A DNA stretch of 12,463 nt from Bacteroidales bacterium UBA5762 (GTDB lineage Bacteria > Bacteroidota > Bacteroidia > Bacteroidales > TTA-H9): NCBI GenBank assembly GCA_002418865.1, contig DIEY01000055.1:1-12463 (forward strand), given 5' to 3'. Below are positions 1 to 8,167 of the stretch, piece by piece. Each line of letters opens with the position of its first letter. Within the stretch, counting starts at the first letter, position 1. The notes under the pieces are model-generated. The model was not told the DNA's origin and searched no databases. It saw only the letters and a program-made list of their open reading frames with translations. The position numbers and the translations under genes were made by a program.

Positions 1-2
1 CC

Positions 3-194
3 GTCGCGAGCATTACCGATTGGGAGATGTTGCGTGGCGAGGAGGGGTACGTTCCAAGTGGTGAGCCGGCCCATGCTGAAGAAGCCTTGAGCTCGGCGTT
101 GGAGGCGATGCATCTTTATGCGTTTGATTTGGGATTGGCGCGTGAAAAGTATCCTTCGCGGCAGAATAGAAACGGGGGTAAAAATGATAGGTAA
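3..194 (+). CDS. C-terminal part of an unrecognised protein (5' end outside window)
   Basis: An open frame runs from the window edge to a TAA at 192-194, giving 63 residues with no internal stop. The residues look like a normal soluble protein tail: an acidic, alanine- and glutamate-rich helix-like stretch (AEEALSSALEAMHLYAFDLG), then a polar, basic end. The other two forward frames hit stops within about 90 bases. The frame overlaps the next gene by 11 nt (the next ATG is at 184), an arrangement typical of co-transcribed, translationally coupled genes. I do not recognise the family. The overlap and sensible composition make a real gene likely, but with only the tail visible no function can be given. 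Confidence 0.55.
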   Translation, partial: VASITDWEMLRGEEGYVPSGEPAHAEEALSSALEAMHLYAFDLGLAREKYPSRQNRNGGKNDR

Positions 195-630
195 ATTGAT
201 CATGTTCATAATGAAAGTGTTTGGAAAGACAATAATCTTGATGGTCTGCGTCGGGTTGGTGTTTGTAGTTTACAAGGCTAATCAACCCATGGCAGTCCCA
301 GACCCTACACAAGGGATGACCTATGCCGAATTCATGCAGGACCGGATTGATGCTGCGAAAACGGTTGAACCATCAAGGTGCGGTTGGGGAATGATGCTTT
401 CACTCGTGACCCTTGGTCCGATCTACAGCGTGGTTTACACGGCTGTGGGAATCAGTCCAGGTAGTACATTGGCCAAGGGTGTTGCTCCCGATCCCGATAT
501 CCCCAAGGGAGTTGAAGGGGCCAGATGGTACGAAGTCCCAGGAATCTGGTGGGGAGTGGTCGAGCGATTATCCTGGACGATGCTGGGTAAGCCGGCCAGC
601 GTAGGATGTCAGTTTAGAGCTGTGAGGTAA
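184..630 (+). CDS. Small membrane protein of unknown function, two hydrophobic segments
   Basis: This is a 148-residue protein. The ATG at 184 is chosen over the longer in-frame ATG at 118 because a purine-rich GGGGG (174-178) lies five bases upstream, and because the longer start would run deep into the preceding gene. Residues about 9-32 form a strong membrane segment (IILMVCVGLVFVVYKA core), which could be an uncleaved signal anchor. A second hydrophobic stretch (about residues 66-89, MMLSLVTLGPIYSVVYTAVG) may be a second membrane helix. Between them is a polar stretch, DPTQGMTYAEFMQDRIDAAK, and the C-terminal part is rich in Gly, Pro and Trp. I do not recognise a family. The coupled upstream gene and the strong terminator just downstream mark it as the last gene of an operon. 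A role in a conjugation or envelope apparatus is possible, but nothing in the sequence proves it. Confidence 0.65.
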   Translation: MIGKLIMFIMKVFGKTIILMVCVGLVFVVYKANQPMAVPDPTQGMTYAEFMQDRIDAAKTVEPSRCGWGMMLSLVTLGPIYSVVYTAVGISPGSTLAKGVAPDPDIPKGVEGARWYEVPGIWWGVVERLSWTMLGKPASVGCQFRAVR

Positions 631-633
631 ATT

Positions 634-682
634 GAGGAGAGGGTAGCCCAATTGAAGGGCTGCCCTCTCCTCATTTATTCCT
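634..682 (+). terminator. Strong rho-independent-type hairpin
   Basis: A 16-bp stem (634-649 with 657-672, one G-U pair, GC-rich) encloses a 7-nt loop (650-656) and starts three bases after the stop codon at 628-630. It is followed by the T-rich but interrupted run ATTTATT. It should end the transcript of the membrane-protein gene. The stop codon of the decayed minus-strand gene (671-673) lies inside the right arm, so the same hairpin may once have served both converging genes. The U tract is imperfect, but the stem is strong. Confidence 0.8.
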
Positions 683-1020
683 AGGAAGGATATCTTTCAA
701 TCGCCACGGACGATAATCGCTCACTTCAATACTCACGTTGATGAGATTCGGTCCAAGACTGATCCTTCAGGAAGTAAGGGAGATTTATGACTATATCCAT
801 AAATATTAATCTCGTCGTCGGCCAGTGGAACCAGGGGCCAATGTGAGAAAATGATCTTAACTTTCTCGTCTAGTTCTACATAAATGAGTTCATTTACGAT
901 ATTTTATTCCAAGATTCTTAATTCGCCTTGCCAGCCAATCTTGATTTCCCCGGATCGGGATAACTTTCCTCTGTAGTTGTTCTGCTTAATGCAAATCAGT
1001 CCTGAAAAGACATAATTTAT
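671..1020 (-). pseudogene. Decayed gene of unknown family with internal stop and frameshift
   Basis: On the minus strand, the frame running down from about 1044 reads as sensible protein (GEIKIGWQGELRILE), meets an in-frame TAA at 904-906, and continues in the same frame with IVNELIYVELDEKVKIIFSH and GYSHKSPLLPEGSVLDR. Around 745-752 a single missing base moves the coding signal to another frame, which ends VSDYRPWRLKDILPRNK with a TGA at 671-673. The alternating hydrophobic pattern suggests a beta-rich domain. The family is not recognised and the start is not visible; the upper limit given is approximate. The composition is less AT-rich than the operon beginning just beyond it, so this belongs to the flank. 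Alternative: a chance open frame, though the frame continuity across the lesions argues against that. Confidence 0.5.
941..957 (+). repeat. Left copy of a short imperfect direct repeat flanking the AT-rich operon
   Basis: TTGATTTCCCCGGATCG here resembles TTGATTTTCTCCCGGATCG at 9315-9333, in the same orientation. The copies share TTGATTT and CCCGGATCG and differ by a 2-nt length change between them. They bracket the three-gene AT-rich block. The match is short and could be coincidence or shared coding ancestry, since this copy lies within the decayed minus-strand gene. Confidence 0.25.
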
Positions 1021-1076
1021 TGTAGACTGATGGGTATTTCTGACTCAAATATTAAAAATATATTCGAGCATCGTTG

Positions 1077-1082
1077 TATAAT
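1077..1082 (+). promoter_or_regulatory. Candidate -10 box for the three-gene operon
   Basis: A perfect TATAAT stands 41 bases upstream of the preferred start codon at 1123, which would give a leader of about 34 nt with the ribosome binding site at 1111-1116 inside it. No convincing -35 hexamer lies at the usual 16-18 bp spacing; that stretch is simply A-rich. The surrounding DNA is very AT-rich, so such boxes arise easily by chance. If used, it would rule out the upstream ATGs at 1030 and 1081 as starts. Confidence 0.4.
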
Positions 1083-1110
1083 GAAAGTAGGGTATTTAAA
1101 ATATTTAGTA

Positions 1111-1116
1111 GGGTGG
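1111..1116 (+). promoter_or_regulatory. Ribosome binding site deciding the start of the giant gene
   Basis: GGGTGG lies six bases before the ATG at 1123. Neither of the other in-frame ATGs, at 1030 and 1081, has a purine-rich Shine-Dalgarno-like sequence at a workable distance. This is the main reason for starting the protein at 1123. Confidence 0.6.
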
Positions 1117-1122
1117 AAAAAC

Positions 1123-4100
1123 ATGGAGAAAATCACTGAGAGAGCGCTACATTCGGTAGTATTTTTTTTAGACCTTCATAATAATTATTCTGCTTATGCA
1201 CAATGTGCACATTTTATTGATGCTGTTCAAAGGAAAAAAACCTTCGAAAAGCTTGGAAATATTCAACTTCGATATTGTTTAAATAAAAAAAATGATCCTT
1301 CTGAAAAAACGAATATTCAATCCATTTATACTCAGATATTGAAAAAAACTATTTCAAAGTGTGACTCTGATCCCGAAACAATAAATTCGCTTATAAAGCA
1401 AGAACATAGATTTACATATATTTTTGAAATTAATATTGATCCCGAAATGGGAAACGACATATCATTTTTACACTATTACTTTTTACTCAGACAGCTATTC
1501 AAAAAAAATAATCCGTTGGATGAAATATTCTTAATTCTAAAAACTAGTAGTGGTGAATTTGAAAATTCCTTAAAGTTTAAAATTTCCCATTATTTATCGC
1601 TTGAACTTCGCAAAGATCGAGATTGTGCATTATATATAGAGAATGGTAAAGCGATCCACTTTCCGTATACTTACCGAAAGGACGATTTAACCAATACCTC
1701 GTCTCCAAAAGTTAAAATGTTAAAAGATTTTTTCCCATTACTTGAGATTAACTATGAAAGTTATAAGCTTCTATCCAAACCCATTGGTGATCTGATTAAA
1801 GAAATCGCTCCCAACGGACCTGTAAACGCTCTACTTAACACCACAGGGAATTCTCTGTTTATTGCACGAAATGATGACGGGAGTTTTAATCTATCCGTAC
1901 TTTTATATAATAATACATTCGCTTTATTAAACTCAGGTAACTTGAAAACAAGATTGAAAGATGCAGATTTTAATTTCGAATTTTTTAAAATCATTAAGAA
2001 CATTCCTCTTTTAGCATTAATGATTTTTGCTGTTTCATTTAGAGAAACAAATAAAAGTGATAATAGTGCTAACTTGAAGGATGTGGAAATAACTGATAAT
2101 GAAATAATTGGCAACGAGACACAAATGGATATTTATGAGGCAGTAGATTACGCCGATGGAATTTTACAACTCATAGAAAACATTGTTGTGCATTCGCAAA
2201 ACAAAGAGGGATATTTCAGTTTTCGAATCCATCAAACTAGAGTACAAGATCATCAAGACACAAGTAATCTCACCAATGCTTATTTGCAGAAAGAATATAA
2301 AAATTATTTTAATTTTATTTTTCAGAAAGGATTACTTAGGAACGAAAATCAAGGTTTGAGTTTTCTGGAATTATTTTTGAGTGATGCAATAGATTTAACA
2401 TGCGAAAAAAAGTACAAAATTAAATCTGATGATACTCGTAAAGATTCTCCAGTTACCAATGTTTTTATTAATAATGTTGAAACGAGGTGTAAAACAGAAG
2501 AATACTTACGAGATTATTTGTCAGAGATTAGGAATGTTCAATTATACGAATTTTTTGGTGAAAGTGAACATCTAAAAAGTTATGAAGCAGATCCGCACAA
2601 CATCATAAATCATTATGGGTTAAAAAGGTTTTCAAATTCGGTATCAGCAGCTCATGGGTATTTTTCAGTTACAAGTACATACAAATTTATAGGTTTATCA
2701 AAAAACACTTTTTTTTCGTTACCCTCTAACCTGTCTGATAGTATGACCTTTTCTTCTGTTTCGACGATCCCTGGAACTTTTTATCAAATATTGTTACCTA
2801 TAAGAGCCAATGAAGGATATCTACAAAAATTCACAGGGCTAGACACAAATTCCAAAAATGGTGCCTGGAAGGAAAATTTTGATATCTATTTAAATAATAA
2901 TTGGAAAGGAATAGAAATCAAACTTAAGCAAATTTCGGGAGCCAAATATGAAAAAATTTCGGGAAATAGTGAACTTATAAAAAATTCCATATTAAACCAC
3001 CTTGAAGACATTTCAAACTTCTCTACATTTTTTGTTATTTCAATTCCCGAATATTTATCGGGCAATAATTCCTTATCAGCAGAAATTATCAGCAAAGCAA
3101 TTATTCAGGCATTTTCGTACCGTAATATTAAGGAACTTCAGAAGCCTATAACTATTGTTTTAGGTGAATGCCCAAAATTTTTTATTCCAGAATTTTTCCA
3201 CTATATGATGATTGCCTATGACCGATTTAACAGCGAAATTAGATCGGTCATGGAGAATAGACAGATTTATTGTTATGGAGAAGATCCTTTTGAGGACTTT
3301 CTAATAAAGGGTAAAAACCTCAAAGAAATGTTCTACAACATGACGAATCGATATGCATTAAGAGGAACCTTTCCCTCTTTTATGTTTCTGATAAATTTTA
3401 TCTTATCAATGAATGATATGAATGAGATTAATTCTGGTCGAACTGAAGATGAAATTCCTTTTGATCTGATTTTGAAGAGAAAAGAAGTAACTTTTTTCGA
3501 GGAAAGAGCAAAACGTATTCTTGAAGAGTCAATTTCTACCCAGCATATGGGCTGTAAAATAGATAATACACATGTTTTTATTGGTTCAAAAATTCACTTA
3601 CATAAATTTTATGATGCAGAGATACTATTTCAAAGTAATTACTTTGCAACTCGGTTTGCGGCGTTACTTGCTAGAGATATATTTCAGAAGATAATGAATG
3701 ATAAGGAAAAGGATCATTGTCATTATAAATTAATTGGTTACGGAAATTATTCTGAAGTGGTAATAAACCAAACCAATAATTTTCTAGATCACCTTTCTGA
3801 CAATGGGAATGAATTTAAATTATCAAAACCAGTAGTTGTTGACCCAAAAATTTCTGAAGAAGATTTTAAACAAAGATTTCAACCCTCAAGGGAGGATAAA
3901 TATATTTTTATTGTTCCGATCAATTCTACGTTAACCACTCACAATAAGCTCTACTCATGGGTCATTGGATATTCTAAAACGCCCCAAGAAAGTGCTTTTG
4001 CCAACTATGCACTAGTTGTTGTGCGAGATAATGCAAATTCTGACAAATTATCTGACCAAGAAAGAGTCTTTTGGTCGAGTATAAGGGATGGCGAAATTTT

Positions 4101-7100
4101 TACACATATGAGTCCACTCCCAATAAAATATTTTGTAACTGTTTCTGGTTTTTGGGAAGACCCTCTTAGATGTTCGATTTGTTATCCCCCAACGAAAACT
4201 TTTCGCGATGAACTCCCCCTAATTGAAACAAACATTACTTCGGTAATACCAATGTTGCAATTAGAAAATGATCAACCTCAAATTACTTCCAACGTAGTTG
4301 AAAAAACTGAGGAAAATGTTCAAAAAGGAAACGAAGGTATTAAAGAACTAGCAAATACAGCTATCTACTCGCATACCTCCAGGGAAGATAATCATTATCT
4401 ATTCTATTTTTCGCCGGATCAATTGGTATCTAATAGCAAAGAAAATATAAAAAAATGGCTAAGAGATCTTCAGACTGATTTGAAAAGCCCCAAAATATTT
4501 ACATATAGTTTTCTTGTTACACCTCTAAATGATAGTGAAACGAAGTATGTCGAATTGATTAATAAATTTATCTTTAATGACTCAGCCCAGATACTTAGGT
4601 TTGAGATAAATCGAGAATACAGAAGCAATTTCGTCACAAAATATAGTTATATCACCAGTTTATATGAAAATCTTCACAAAATGAACTCAATTTGGTCTCA
4701 AAGCGTAAAAATTCAGTTCATATTTGTTGATGATGGAATAATCACTGGACATACTGTAGAAAGAGCAAAATCGCTGCTTAACTCCCTTTTCCCATTTCCA
4801 AGGTATGCGGATGTCAATATTTCAATATTGGAAGGAATTTTTGTATTAATTAATCGTCTATCAAAAGACTCAATTCGAAATTATGTTGATGAAGGAAAAT
4901 ATTATTCCTACGTGAATTTTCCAGTTTCTTCTATTAGGAATAATTCTCAATTTTGTTACCTCTGTAAATTATCGATAGAAGAAATGAAATTGGCAGACTC
5001 GTCTTCCTTAAATATAGTACAAAGCATTTGGCAAAATTCTAGCAACAAATTAACTCCTATTCAAAGCTCAAAAATAAAACTAGATTATTCAGATGAGGTG
5101 TCTCGGCAAAGGGTAATTTCTGCAGCAAGGATTTCAAAATTAATAAATGACCTAAGTCTAAAAGGGGAACGCCTAAGTAAAAACAGCATTATTGAATTCT
5201 TGTATGAAACAATTTGTGCTAATGTAGAATCCAGTGGAGATGATTCTTATATTGTTCTGAATGAAATTACGTCAATATTAGAGCAATTAACTAGACCGTT
5301 TTTTGTATATAAATACTCTACACGAAGTGCAGTATTACAAGTTCTATTATTATTTTCCAATATTTTTATGGAAGAGATAACAAGCGAGTTTCGTTTTTCG
5401 AGCTCAGTAAAGAATAATTTATTGTCCCAGAGAAGCAAATTGGGCAAGACACAGAAAGAGATAATCTTAACTAAAAAGATAAAGAACATTTTGAAGCAAT
5501 CAAATGAGAACAAGGTTTACTTTTTTAATTTGCTTGTAGAAGAACTTTCGGAGTTGGGTTCAACAAGAATAATCAGGAAAGATTTTGTGAAATTTGTATG
5601 TGAGTGCGAGGGATTAAAACTCGATTGGTTTCTTGGGAATTCTGGACTAGATACTGTTCCACTTTGGAATTATGTAAAAGCGGTCACGAAAACCTTAAAA
5701 ATGAGTAGAGATGAAAGTAAAAGCACTTGGTTAGAGTATTTAATTACACATGGAACTGAGTTTCAAAATGAAGATGAAGACAAGGCAATTAGAAACATGT
5801 TCATAAAACAGCTCTGGGAATCTAGGATAGGACAATGCCTTTACCTTGAAAACACCAAGACTATCCAAACGGCCTTATTTAATTTAGCTAAAGTGGAGGA
5901 CAGAAAGGCTAAAACAATAACTGAATCAAGTGAATATTACTTAGATAATTTTCGAAAGATACTGGAATTCAATAATGCGCTTTTCCAAAATTGTAAGCAT
6001 GAATGGGAGTATTCAACTCTGAGATTAGTCAATACCAATGTTTTACCTGATATTAAGGAATATCCGACCCAGTTAAATTTTAATCTACTGGATAATGGCC
6101 CATCTGAAGAGAAATCACAAACGGATCTTTTAATAAAATCTTCTGATGCAAGCAATAATCAATCAGTTCAGAAAGAATATCTAAGTAAGATTTCGTATCA
6201 AGATATTGTTGAAGAAATGATTAAGCTCGAAAGATATCTTCAGGAAGCCTTGAAGGAAACAAATTCAGAGGATTCGGGAATTTTCACAAATCATTTTACC
6301 GAAATCTGCGGAAAAATAAACAAAATTGCATTGGGTGCGTATTCTGAATTTATACTTGTTCCATTTAACGAGATTAATTCTCCTCAAAATGAAACATTGG
6401 TGTTTGCTAGGAAATTCAATGAAGGTAACTTCGATATTGAATTCTCACCCAATTATTATGACGAATTTTCGGATACCAAATTTTCGGGCGATACTTATTA
6501 CTTAAAAAACGATAAACTAATAATAAAAATATCTGATCATATAGACAACCAGAAAATTTTTCTGGTTATACATTTTTCACACGATAATCACTTTTACCAA
6601 GCAAGAATAAATGATATTGCGTTTACTTTACGTAACATTTTACTTTTTAGAGGACAGATTCAGAAATTAATTAGCATGCATTTAAATGAAAATTCGATCC
6701 AATCGTGGGCATTGGATAGTCGGTTAAGAACATTACTTTCAAATACAAAAAACATTGATCACAGCAGCAAAGACATAAAGCAAAGAAAGAAAATCATTGA
6801 AAGAATTAAATACGTGGAAGGAGAATCCATCGAAGAGTATTCAATTCGTCAACAGACAATAGCACTAAAATTAATGGCAGATATAAACATAAGCGGGATT
6901 TATCATAATTCCATTATTGGTCCGGATAATAATCAATTTATCAAAATCCATAAAAGTCGTTGGGAAACGCCAACAACATTAGCATCCATCCCTACATATT
7001 TTTCCAAAGAATTATGTAAAGAGTTGGGTCGTCTAAATTCAGATATGCCCAGATTTATAGAATGGGAATTGCCTGAAAAGGGACGACTTTCAAATTATTA

Positions 7101-7593
7101 TCTCACAATACCATCTGAAAGTTTTTTACTATACATACCTCTTCTTGAAAATGCAATTAAATATAGTCCCGAAAATGGAACAATTAGGGTGGGGTATTCA
7201 CCCTTCATCTCGGTTCAAAACAATGACCCACTATATTATTTATGCATTACGAATGAACTTGTTAAATCTCAATCCTTTGAAAGTAATAAAAATCGTAACG
7301 ATTTCCTACGACACCTGGAAACTTGCTTAACATTTCATGTTGAGGATAGATGGTTTGGAAATTATGTTAGCAGAGATACTGGAAATACAATTAATGGAAT
7401 TACTTTGTATGCCGCGAATTTTTATTGTAGAAAAGTATTACTTGGCTTAGGGAAAATTAGCAAAGGCGATTGGAAACCGGTTATCAAAACTGAAATAACA
7501 AAGAGTTCCAAATCTGGACAATACCAGCTAGTTGTTAAGGTTCCATTACTACATGTAGAAAAGGAGGAAAATGATGATTTGCTTCATAATTGA
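1123..7593 (+). CDS. Giant multidomain protein: two GHKL ATPase-like modules flanking two phosphoribosyltransferase-like cores
   Basis: The gene encodes about 2156 residues (start justified by the binding site at 1111-1116; the frame is open from 1030). In order: an N-terminal alpha/beta region (1-300) of no recognised family; a GHKL ATPase-like module (about 330-565) with N-box E352/N353 in LIENIVVHS, a G1-like strand LELFLSDAIDL keeping Asp421 but not the glycines, a G2-like HYGLKRF, and a closing PGTFYQILLP; a first PRTase-like core (about 815-1030) with VPINSTLTT at 930-939 and a CxxC at 1017/1020; a second core with the PRPP-type motif VDDGIITGHT from 1202, then CxxC at 1278/1281; a long helical region; a GAF-like domain (about 1725-1860); and a histidine-kinase-type ATPase end (about 1960-2140, LLENAIKYS with N2010, later GITLYAANF). 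No membrane helices or signal peptide are evident, so it is probably cytoplasmic. A signal-sensing or nucleotide-modifying regulator is inferred. Confidence 0.85.
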   Translation: MEKITERALHSVVFFLDLHNNYSAYAQCAHFIDAVQRKKTFEKLGNIQLRYCLNKKNDPSEKTNIQSIYTQILKKTISKCDSDPETINSLIKQEHRFTYIFEINIDPEMGNDISFLHYYFLLRQLFKKNNPLDEIFLILKTSSGEFENSLKFKISHYLSLELRKDRDCALYIENGKAIHFPYTYRKDDLTNTSSPKVKMLKDFFPLLEINYESYKLLSKPIGDLIKEIAPNGPVNALLNTTGNSLFIARNDDGSFNLSVLLYNNTFALLNSGNLKTRLKDADFNFEFFKIIKNIPLLALMIFAVSFRETNKSDNSANLKDVEITDNEIIGNETQMDIYEAVDYADGILQLIENIVVHSQNKEGYFSFRIHQTRVQDHQDTSNLTNAYLQKEYKNYFNFIFQKGLLRNENQGLSFLELFLSDAIDLTCEKKYKIKSDDTRKDSPVTNVFINNVETRCKTEEYLRDYLSEIRNVQLYEFFGESEHLKSYEADPHNIINHYGLKRFSNSVSAAHGYFSVTSTYKFIGLSKNTFFSLPSNLSDSMTFSSVSTIPGTFYQILLPIRANEGYLQKFTGLDTNSKNGAWKENFDIYLNNNWKGIEIKLKQISGAKYEKISGNSELIKNSILNHLEDISNFSTFFVISIPEYLSGNNSLSAEIISKAIIQAFSYRNIKELQKPITIVLGECPKFFIPEFFHYMMIAYDRFNSEIRSVMENRQIYCYGEDPFEDFLIKGKNLKEMFYNMTNRYALRGTFPSFMFLINFILSMNDMNEINSGRTEDEIPFDLILKRKEVTFFEERAKRILEESISTQHMGCKIDNTHVFIGSKIHLHKFYDAEILFQSNYFATRFAALLARDIFQKIMNDKEKDHCHYKLIGYGNYSEVVINQTNNFLDHLSDNGNEFKLSKPVVVDPKISEEDFKQRFQPSREDKYIFIVPINSTLTTHNKLYSWVIGYSKTPQESAFANYALVVVRDNANSDKLSDQERVFWSSIRDGEIFTHMSPLPIKYFVTVSGFWEDPLRCSICYPPTKTFRDELPLIETNITSVIPMLQLENDQPQITSNVVEKTEENVQKGNEGIKELANTAIYSHTSREDNHYLFYFSPDQLVSNSKENIKKWLRDLQTDLKSPKIFTYSFLVTPLNDSETKYVELINKFIFNDSAQILRFEINREYRSNFVTKYSYITSLYENLHKMNSIWSQSVKIQFIFVDDGIITGHTVERAKSLLNSLFPFPRYADVNISILEGIFVLINRLSKDSIRNYVDEGKYYSYVNFPVSSIRNNSQFCYLCKLSIEEMKLADSSSLNIVQSIWQNSSNKLTPIQSSKIKLDYSDEVSRQRVISAARISKLINDLSLKGERLSKNSIIEFLYETICANVESSGDDSYIVLNEITSILEQLTRPFFVYKYSTRSAVLQVLLLFSNIFMEEITSEFRFSSSVKNNLLSQRSKLGKTQKEIILTKKIKNILKQSNENKVYFFNLLVEELSELGSTRIIRKDFVKFVCECEGLKLDWFLGNSGLDTVPLWNYVKAVTKTLKMSRDESKSTWLEYLITHGTEFQNEDEDKAIRNMFIKQLWESRIGQCLYLENTKTIQTALFNLAKVEDRKAKTITESSEYYLDNFRKILEFNNALFQNCKHEWEYSTLRLVNTNVLPDIKEYPTQLNFNLLDNGPSEEKSQTDLLIKSSDASNNQSVQKEYLSKISYQDIVEEMIKLERYLQEALKETNSEDSGIFTNHFTEICGKINKIALGAYSEFILVPFNEINSPQNETLVFARKFNEGNFDIEFSPNYYDEFSDTKFSGDTYYLKNDKLIIKISDHIDNQKIFLVIHFSHDNHFYQARINDIAFTLRNILLFRGQIQKLISMHLNENSIQSWALDSRLRTLLSNTKNIDHSSKDIKQRKKIIERIKYVEGESIEEYSIRQQTIALKLMADINISGIYHNSIIGPDNNQFIKIHKSRWETPTTLASIPTYFSKELCKELGRLNSDMPRFIEWELPEKGRLSNYYLTIPSESFLLYIPLLENAIKYSPENGTIRVGYSPFISVQNNDPLYYLCITNELVKSQSFESNKNRNDFLRHLETCLTFHVEDRWFGNYVSRDTGNTINGITLYAANFYCRKVLLGLGKISKGDWKPVIKTEITKSSKSGQYQLVVKVPLLHVEKEENDDLLHN
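7561..7567 (+). promoter_or_regulatory. Strong ribosome binding site for the receiver-like gene
   Basis: AAGGAGG lies inside the end of the giant gene. The spacing is three bases to the ATG at 7571 and six bases to the adjacent in-frame ATG at 7574, so 7574 is the better start; the two differ by a single Met. Its strength suggests high or independent re-initiation of this small protein relative to the giant one. Confidence 0.75.
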
Positions 7594-8167
7594 TGATGAA
7601 CTAGCAGCGCTTCTCGCCTTAATTGAGATCTTATTCAAATCAAACAAGATTTCCAAAATAAATGCCATTCTTTGTGGAATTGCATCCACAAAGGCAGAAA
7701 AAGATAAGATAAATGAGATTGAATTAAAGTACCTGAATAAAGTAAAGATTGATGAAGTACAGAACGAAAAAAATTTATTAACGGAACCGATTAATGAAGA
7801 AATAGAAACTGCATGTAGAGAAAACCCAGGCGACGCAAAAATATTAATTGATATTTTGCTTTCTTACTCTGAAGCGGCAAATGCTATTGAAAATAAATCG
7901 GAGTTTGATTTCAAAGAAACTGGCTCTGTGAAATTTGCTTTCAATTTAGTTGAAATACATAAAATTCCAAAAGAAATCATTCGATTTTACACAAACACTA
8001 TGAATTATGATGCAATTGTGCCAAAGTTTATTAAAGACACTACAAACCAACGATGGAAACTGCCACTTAGACGCCCCTTACAGGATAGTAGTGATCTAGA
8101 TGAAGAGGAAAAGGATTTTGTTGATGATATTACGGGGGAGAAAAATCGAGATGACATCAAATTCTAA
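7574..8167 (+). CDS. Receiver-like (REC-like) small protein, divergent
   Basis: This 197-residue protein begins MICFIIDDE, the first strand and acidic pair of a response-regulator receiver domain, followed by a leucine-rich helix. A second buried strand with an acidic end, AKILIDILLS, puts Asp93 where the phosphoacceptor would be. The gap between the acidic pair (D7/D8) and Asp93 is about 85 residues, against roughly 45 in ordinary receivers, so there is an insertion (charged, helix-like, residues 40-85) or the fold is only similar. The C-terminal end is very acidic (DLDEEEKDFVDD), with no DNA-binding domain visible. It overlaps the giant gene by 20 nt and the next gene by 17 nt. Because the giant protein ends in a histidine-kinase-type ATPase module, this may be its phosphorylation or binding partner; that is inference. 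Family assignment is tentative. Confidence 0.75.
   Translation: MICFIIDDELAALLALIEILFKSNKISKINAILCGIASTKAEKDKINEIELKYLNKVKIDEVQNEKNLLTEPINEEIETACRENPGDAKILIDILLSYSEAANAIENKSEFDFKETGSVKFAFNLVEIHKIPKEIIRFYTNTMNYDAIVPKFIKDTTNQRWKLPLRRPLQDSSDLDEEEKDFVDDITGEKNRDDIKF

Noticed and set aside
118..183. Longer start of the membrane-protein gene at 118
   Set aside because: It lacks a good binding site and would overlap the preceding gene by 77 nt; 184 has GGGGG at proper spacing.
13..312. Minus-strand open frame of 99 codons
   Set aside because: It crosses two overlapping plus-strand genes with better start signals and composition; its translation is His/Pro-rich and unlike a folded protein.
1030..1122. 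Longer N-terminus of the giant protein from ATG 1030 or 1081
   Set aside because: No ribosome binding site precedes either ATG, and a candidate -10 box overlaps 1081; GGGTGG sits correctly for 1123.
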